DNA of 64,000 nt from Atrina japonica (lineage: Eukaryota; Mollusca; Bivalvia; Pterioida; Pinnidae): positions 377,001 through 441,000 of the forward strand of contig BROG01000542.1 in the NCBI GenBank assembly GCA_030159075.1. The letters run 5' to 3'. Made by a program: the position numbers and the translations under genes. Shown here one piece after another: positions 61,052 through 64,000 of this stretch (positions within the stretch are counted from its first letter, which is position 1; each line of letters starts with the position of its first letter). The notes below the pieces were generated by a model. The model was not told the origin of the DNA and made no database searches. It saw only the letters and a program-made list of their open reading frames with translations.

Positions 61052-61830
61052 GAAGTACCAATCAATAATCAGAACTGAAGTCCATTATAACACGACGAAT
61101 TAGATGTGCAAATGGTCTCAACATGAAGAACAATTACGAATCCCAAACGGGATAAGACCAGGTGTCCGGAAGGAGTCAGTGTCTTCTGCTAGCATGTCAC
61201 ACCCGTCGCAAATGTTCCATGGAAACCTAGTTCGATGAGCGATCCTAGAAAAAAAAATCGTCATATATTCGACTTCATTTCTTCCTCAAATAGGCCGTGA
61301 TTTTTTTTATCAATATTTAGAAATAAGGACGATGATTTATCAATTACCAAAATAGATGGTTATTTTATACTTAATATGTGTGTATGCTATATCAAAATGA
61401 AATGAATGAAAAATCATAGAATCAAGTACATTTATCTTTGTTCTGGAATATTCTACCTAAAATGGCCTCCGGCGTGAAAGACAAATTTGATTACAGTTTT
61501 CCCTCCAACTCTTCACTTTAAGTAACTATGTCCCATCATCTTCTGCATAGCTGTTAATGTCTTTTAAATGATATAAAAATTTCAGATACCAAAGTATAAA
61601 TCAGTAGAATGTCCAGGACATAGATACAAATCGGTAAAAATGGACAAATACGGACCTCTGGAAACCAAGAGGTGGGATCAGGTGCCATGGAGGAGTAAGC
61701 ATCCCCTGTCGACCGGTCGCACCCGCCGTGAGTCCACAGTCAAGTCCAATGAAACAAGTGAGGAGTGTATCCTCGTCACAATTGGTACAGACGTCTCAAC
61801 AACCGCCAACGAAAAGGCAACTCAACATTT
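61052..61830 (-). mobile_element. 3' untranslated part of retroelement copy 2
   Basis: Holds both blocks shared with 53345-53535 and 56140-56458. It follows the broken reverse-transcriptase frame on the minus strand, so it is most simply the element's 3' end. Confidence 0.65.
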
Positions 61831-62970
61831 CACTTAGTGAAACAGAGTAGTCGCAAACAAGACTATTATACCGACCGTAAAATTTGCGGAACGTTGACAT
61901 TAAACGCGGTTTTCGATATCCCTGTGTCAATAATTTGTCAGTGAGTAGTTTACCTCTGTATATGAAATCTTTCATATGTTGTGCACGCCCTGGCATATCG
62001 GATCATTTGTGAAATATAAACTTCATATGCGGGTGACTGAGGGATATTACTACTTAAATGTGGAAAATTTACGATGGGAAAGCCGAAATCGTCGCGTTTA
62101 TCGTATAGCTTAGTTGCTAATTTCCCGTCTGTGTTTATATTAAGTAAAATGTCTAAGTATGAAGCGTGTGTGCTTGATTCTGTTGTATCTTTAATTTCTA
62201 GTTCGCTGGGATATATCGCATTGACATATGTATGAAAAATTGTCATTATTAATTGACAAAACATCGTCGATATATCTAAATGTCAAATTAAAGGACACCT
62301 CTAACTTTTTCTTCCTTTGATTCAGCAGTTTCTGAATGAAGTCTGCTTCGTATGAATAAAGGAACAGGTCGGCCAATAAAGGAGTACAATTGGTTCCCAT
62401 AGGAATGCCGACAGTTTGTTGAAAGACCACGTCTCCGAACATTACAAATATATTGTGTATTAGAAATTCCAGCATGTTTTTATATCAACTTCAGTATATT
62501 TATGTGTAGAATCAGAGTGGTGTTTGACGAAATAAGTATCCTGATAGCCAATCACTAGATATTTAAATTTTCGGGGTACCACCTTTAGTGAAAAAGCAGT
62601 TGTCTATGATGCTGAAAAGTCTTTCTTTTAATTTTTTATGTGGAATAGTAGTGTAAAGAGTAGAGAAGTCATAAGTTTTGATACTGTGAATTCGAGAAAA
62701 ATTGTGTGCCTTCAAATTTTCTAAAAGCTGTTTAGAATTTTTAAGTATCCACATCTGATTTACACCGCTTCTGGAATAAGCAACTGTACAGTATTGTTGA
62801 AGTTTCTCCCTAATGGCTGTCAATATCTTGGTAAGGTTTGGTAGAACATTTGCTGGATCCTGCTATGTATCTTTGCTTATATGGGGTTTTATGAATTTTA
62901 GGTATCCAGTACAAATGTGGTAGCTCGAAATCGGTATCCTGGTATGTCATTTCATAAACGAAAATAAAAT
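61831..62970 (-). pseudogene. Broken reverse transcriptase, Penelope-like retroelement
   Basis: On the minus strand, pieces in changing frames keep reverse-transcriptase motifs in order: LPHLYWIPKIHKTPYKQRYI (about 62920-62860), KTYDFSTLYTTIPHKKL (motif A, about 62680-62630), GIPMGTNC with LLADLFLYSYE (motif B, about 62400-62340), FRYIDDVLSINN (motif C, near 62270), then KLYDKRDDFGFPIVNFP (near 62090) and FRKFYGRYNSLVCDY (near 61880). Frameshifts fall near 62840, 62570, 62480, 62265 and 61985. The LYTxIP and LPxLYWIPKxHK forms suggest a Penelope-like element; a related group is possible. No endonuclease domain is seen. It cannot make a full protein. Confidence 0.8.
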
Positions 62971-64000
62971 ATTATTCTACCTCTATGTTAAATTTTTAAT
63001 CCTTATTGGATAAACCTGTCCACGTGACTAGGAACAGAAACGTCAAACCACTCTCACGTGCTCCATTTTCCTTGTCATATTTCACGTTTTTGTTATGAAA
63101 CTCTCCGATGTGATATGTCGAGCAGACGAATTTTGTACACAATGGCAGAATGGAGAATGGCCAATTAAACGGTTTTTAATTAATTTTTTGAAAAGTTTTT
63201 GTCTCGAAGTATTCCCGAAATACTTCAATGATAGTTGTTTACTTTTTGAGACTTTCACATTGGTATAATAAACAATTCTGCATTGCCAATAAATGTAGTG
63301 TCTCAAAGATATAAAGTCTATATTCCACAAAAGCTACGGTAAATATACAGACCACAATTGTGGAGACAATGTTGTACTTTCAAGAAATAAGTAAGACAAA
63401 TGACTTTATCTAATTTTTGACCGCTAGGTTTCCAGAGGTCCGTTCAATGTTCAATATATCCAGGACATTCCGAAGTTCTGTGTGTAATTTTATATTTATT
63501 AAGAGTACTATCGAGTCTGATGAAAATAATGACCGTTTAATTATAACTAGTGGTATATCCATACAGGATTTTCGCTGTAAACAGAAATATCGTGAGTGTG
63601 TTAAATTCAATATTATACCTAAATCATTCTGTGTTAAAAGGGTGATTTGTAACGATTCCGGTGCGAATGACGCAGCTGTCGAACTGCAAATAATGATCTA
63701 ACTATTCGTCAGTCATAAAGCCGTACCAGAAAAACTCGGATGAAAGCGAGGCGGTTTATCGTATACATACGACCTGCATTATTCCTGTCATGCAGTGATA
63801 AGTGCCAGATTCGATAAGCAACCCACTTTAATGTAATGTTATATGTCATCTTTAAAAGACAGATAATTTATCTTAATCATATTACTCGCATATGAACTGA
63901 AACAAGATATTGTGTCTTATCTCCTAACTTGTTTACCACTTAAGTTATTTTCACAAATATAAGGTTAAGCTAAAATAATATTATGATTCTATAACGGCAA
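62971..64000. other. Possible upstream part of retroelement; unassigned
   Basis: A minus-strand open stretch at 63082-63330 (QCRIVYYTNVKVSKSKQLSL) and a plus-strand one at 63417-63701 are not recognised. The first may be 5' retroelement sequence, given its position. Nothing else is identified. Confidence 0.3.

Overview
This window is animal nuclear DNA and most likely comes from a bivalve or related mollusc. One gene is spread over about 29 short exons with GT-AG introns. The introns are AT-rich and full of tRNA-headed SINEs, of a repeat whose ends read AGCTCACCTG / CAGGTGAGC (which I associate with bivalve genomes), and of small inverted-repeat elements. There is no bacterial or viral gene organisation. 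The species cannot be fixed from the sequence alone.

From 1016 to 50983 (+) lies one protein gene that I recognise as TMEM131 (transmembrane protein 131). Its 5' exons are upstream of the window. I could chain 29 coding exons with intact splice sites and compatible phases into 1570 codons and a stop. The order is: luminal beta-rich PapD-like/ASH-like domains (exons 1-17), one membrane helix (exon 18), a polyglutamine-bearing basic cytosolic tail (exons 18-23) and a Trp-rich C-terminus (exons 26-29). Published work on the family links it to procollagen assembly and secretion, through PapD-like binding of procollagen and a C-terminal tail that contacts TRAPPC8. A polyadenylation signal lies at 51197.

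The introns hold an unusual load of minisatellites: a 33-bp array grown from an exon/donor junction (6.3-6.96 kb), a 60-bp array split by an inverted-repeat insertion (14.2-15.7 kb), a 41-bp array of about 6.15 kb (17.3-23.5 kb), a 17-bp monomer array with 51-bp higher-order structure (25.4-26.4 kb), a 35-bp array running into about 200 bp of pure CT (35.5-36.0 kb) and a scrambled 47-bp array (41.8-43.5 kb). An 87-bp array lies downstream of the gene (51.3-52.3 kb).

From 51.2 to 64 kb I see no host gene. The stretch holds a fold-back element (52.35 kb), several SINE pieces, three long hairpins (57.2, 59.2 and 59.5 kb), a TA microsatellite and two copies of a minus-strand, Penelope-like retroelement. 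One copy (about 63.0-61.05 kb) keeps recognisable reverse-transcriptase motifs broken by several frameshifts. The other is an older, 5'-truncated fragment split between 56.1-56.46 and 53.35-53.53 kb.

I found no new multi-gene system. The most interesting signals are repeats that appear to have been seeded from splice donors and exon ends of TMEM131, and the long hairpins near the end of the window.
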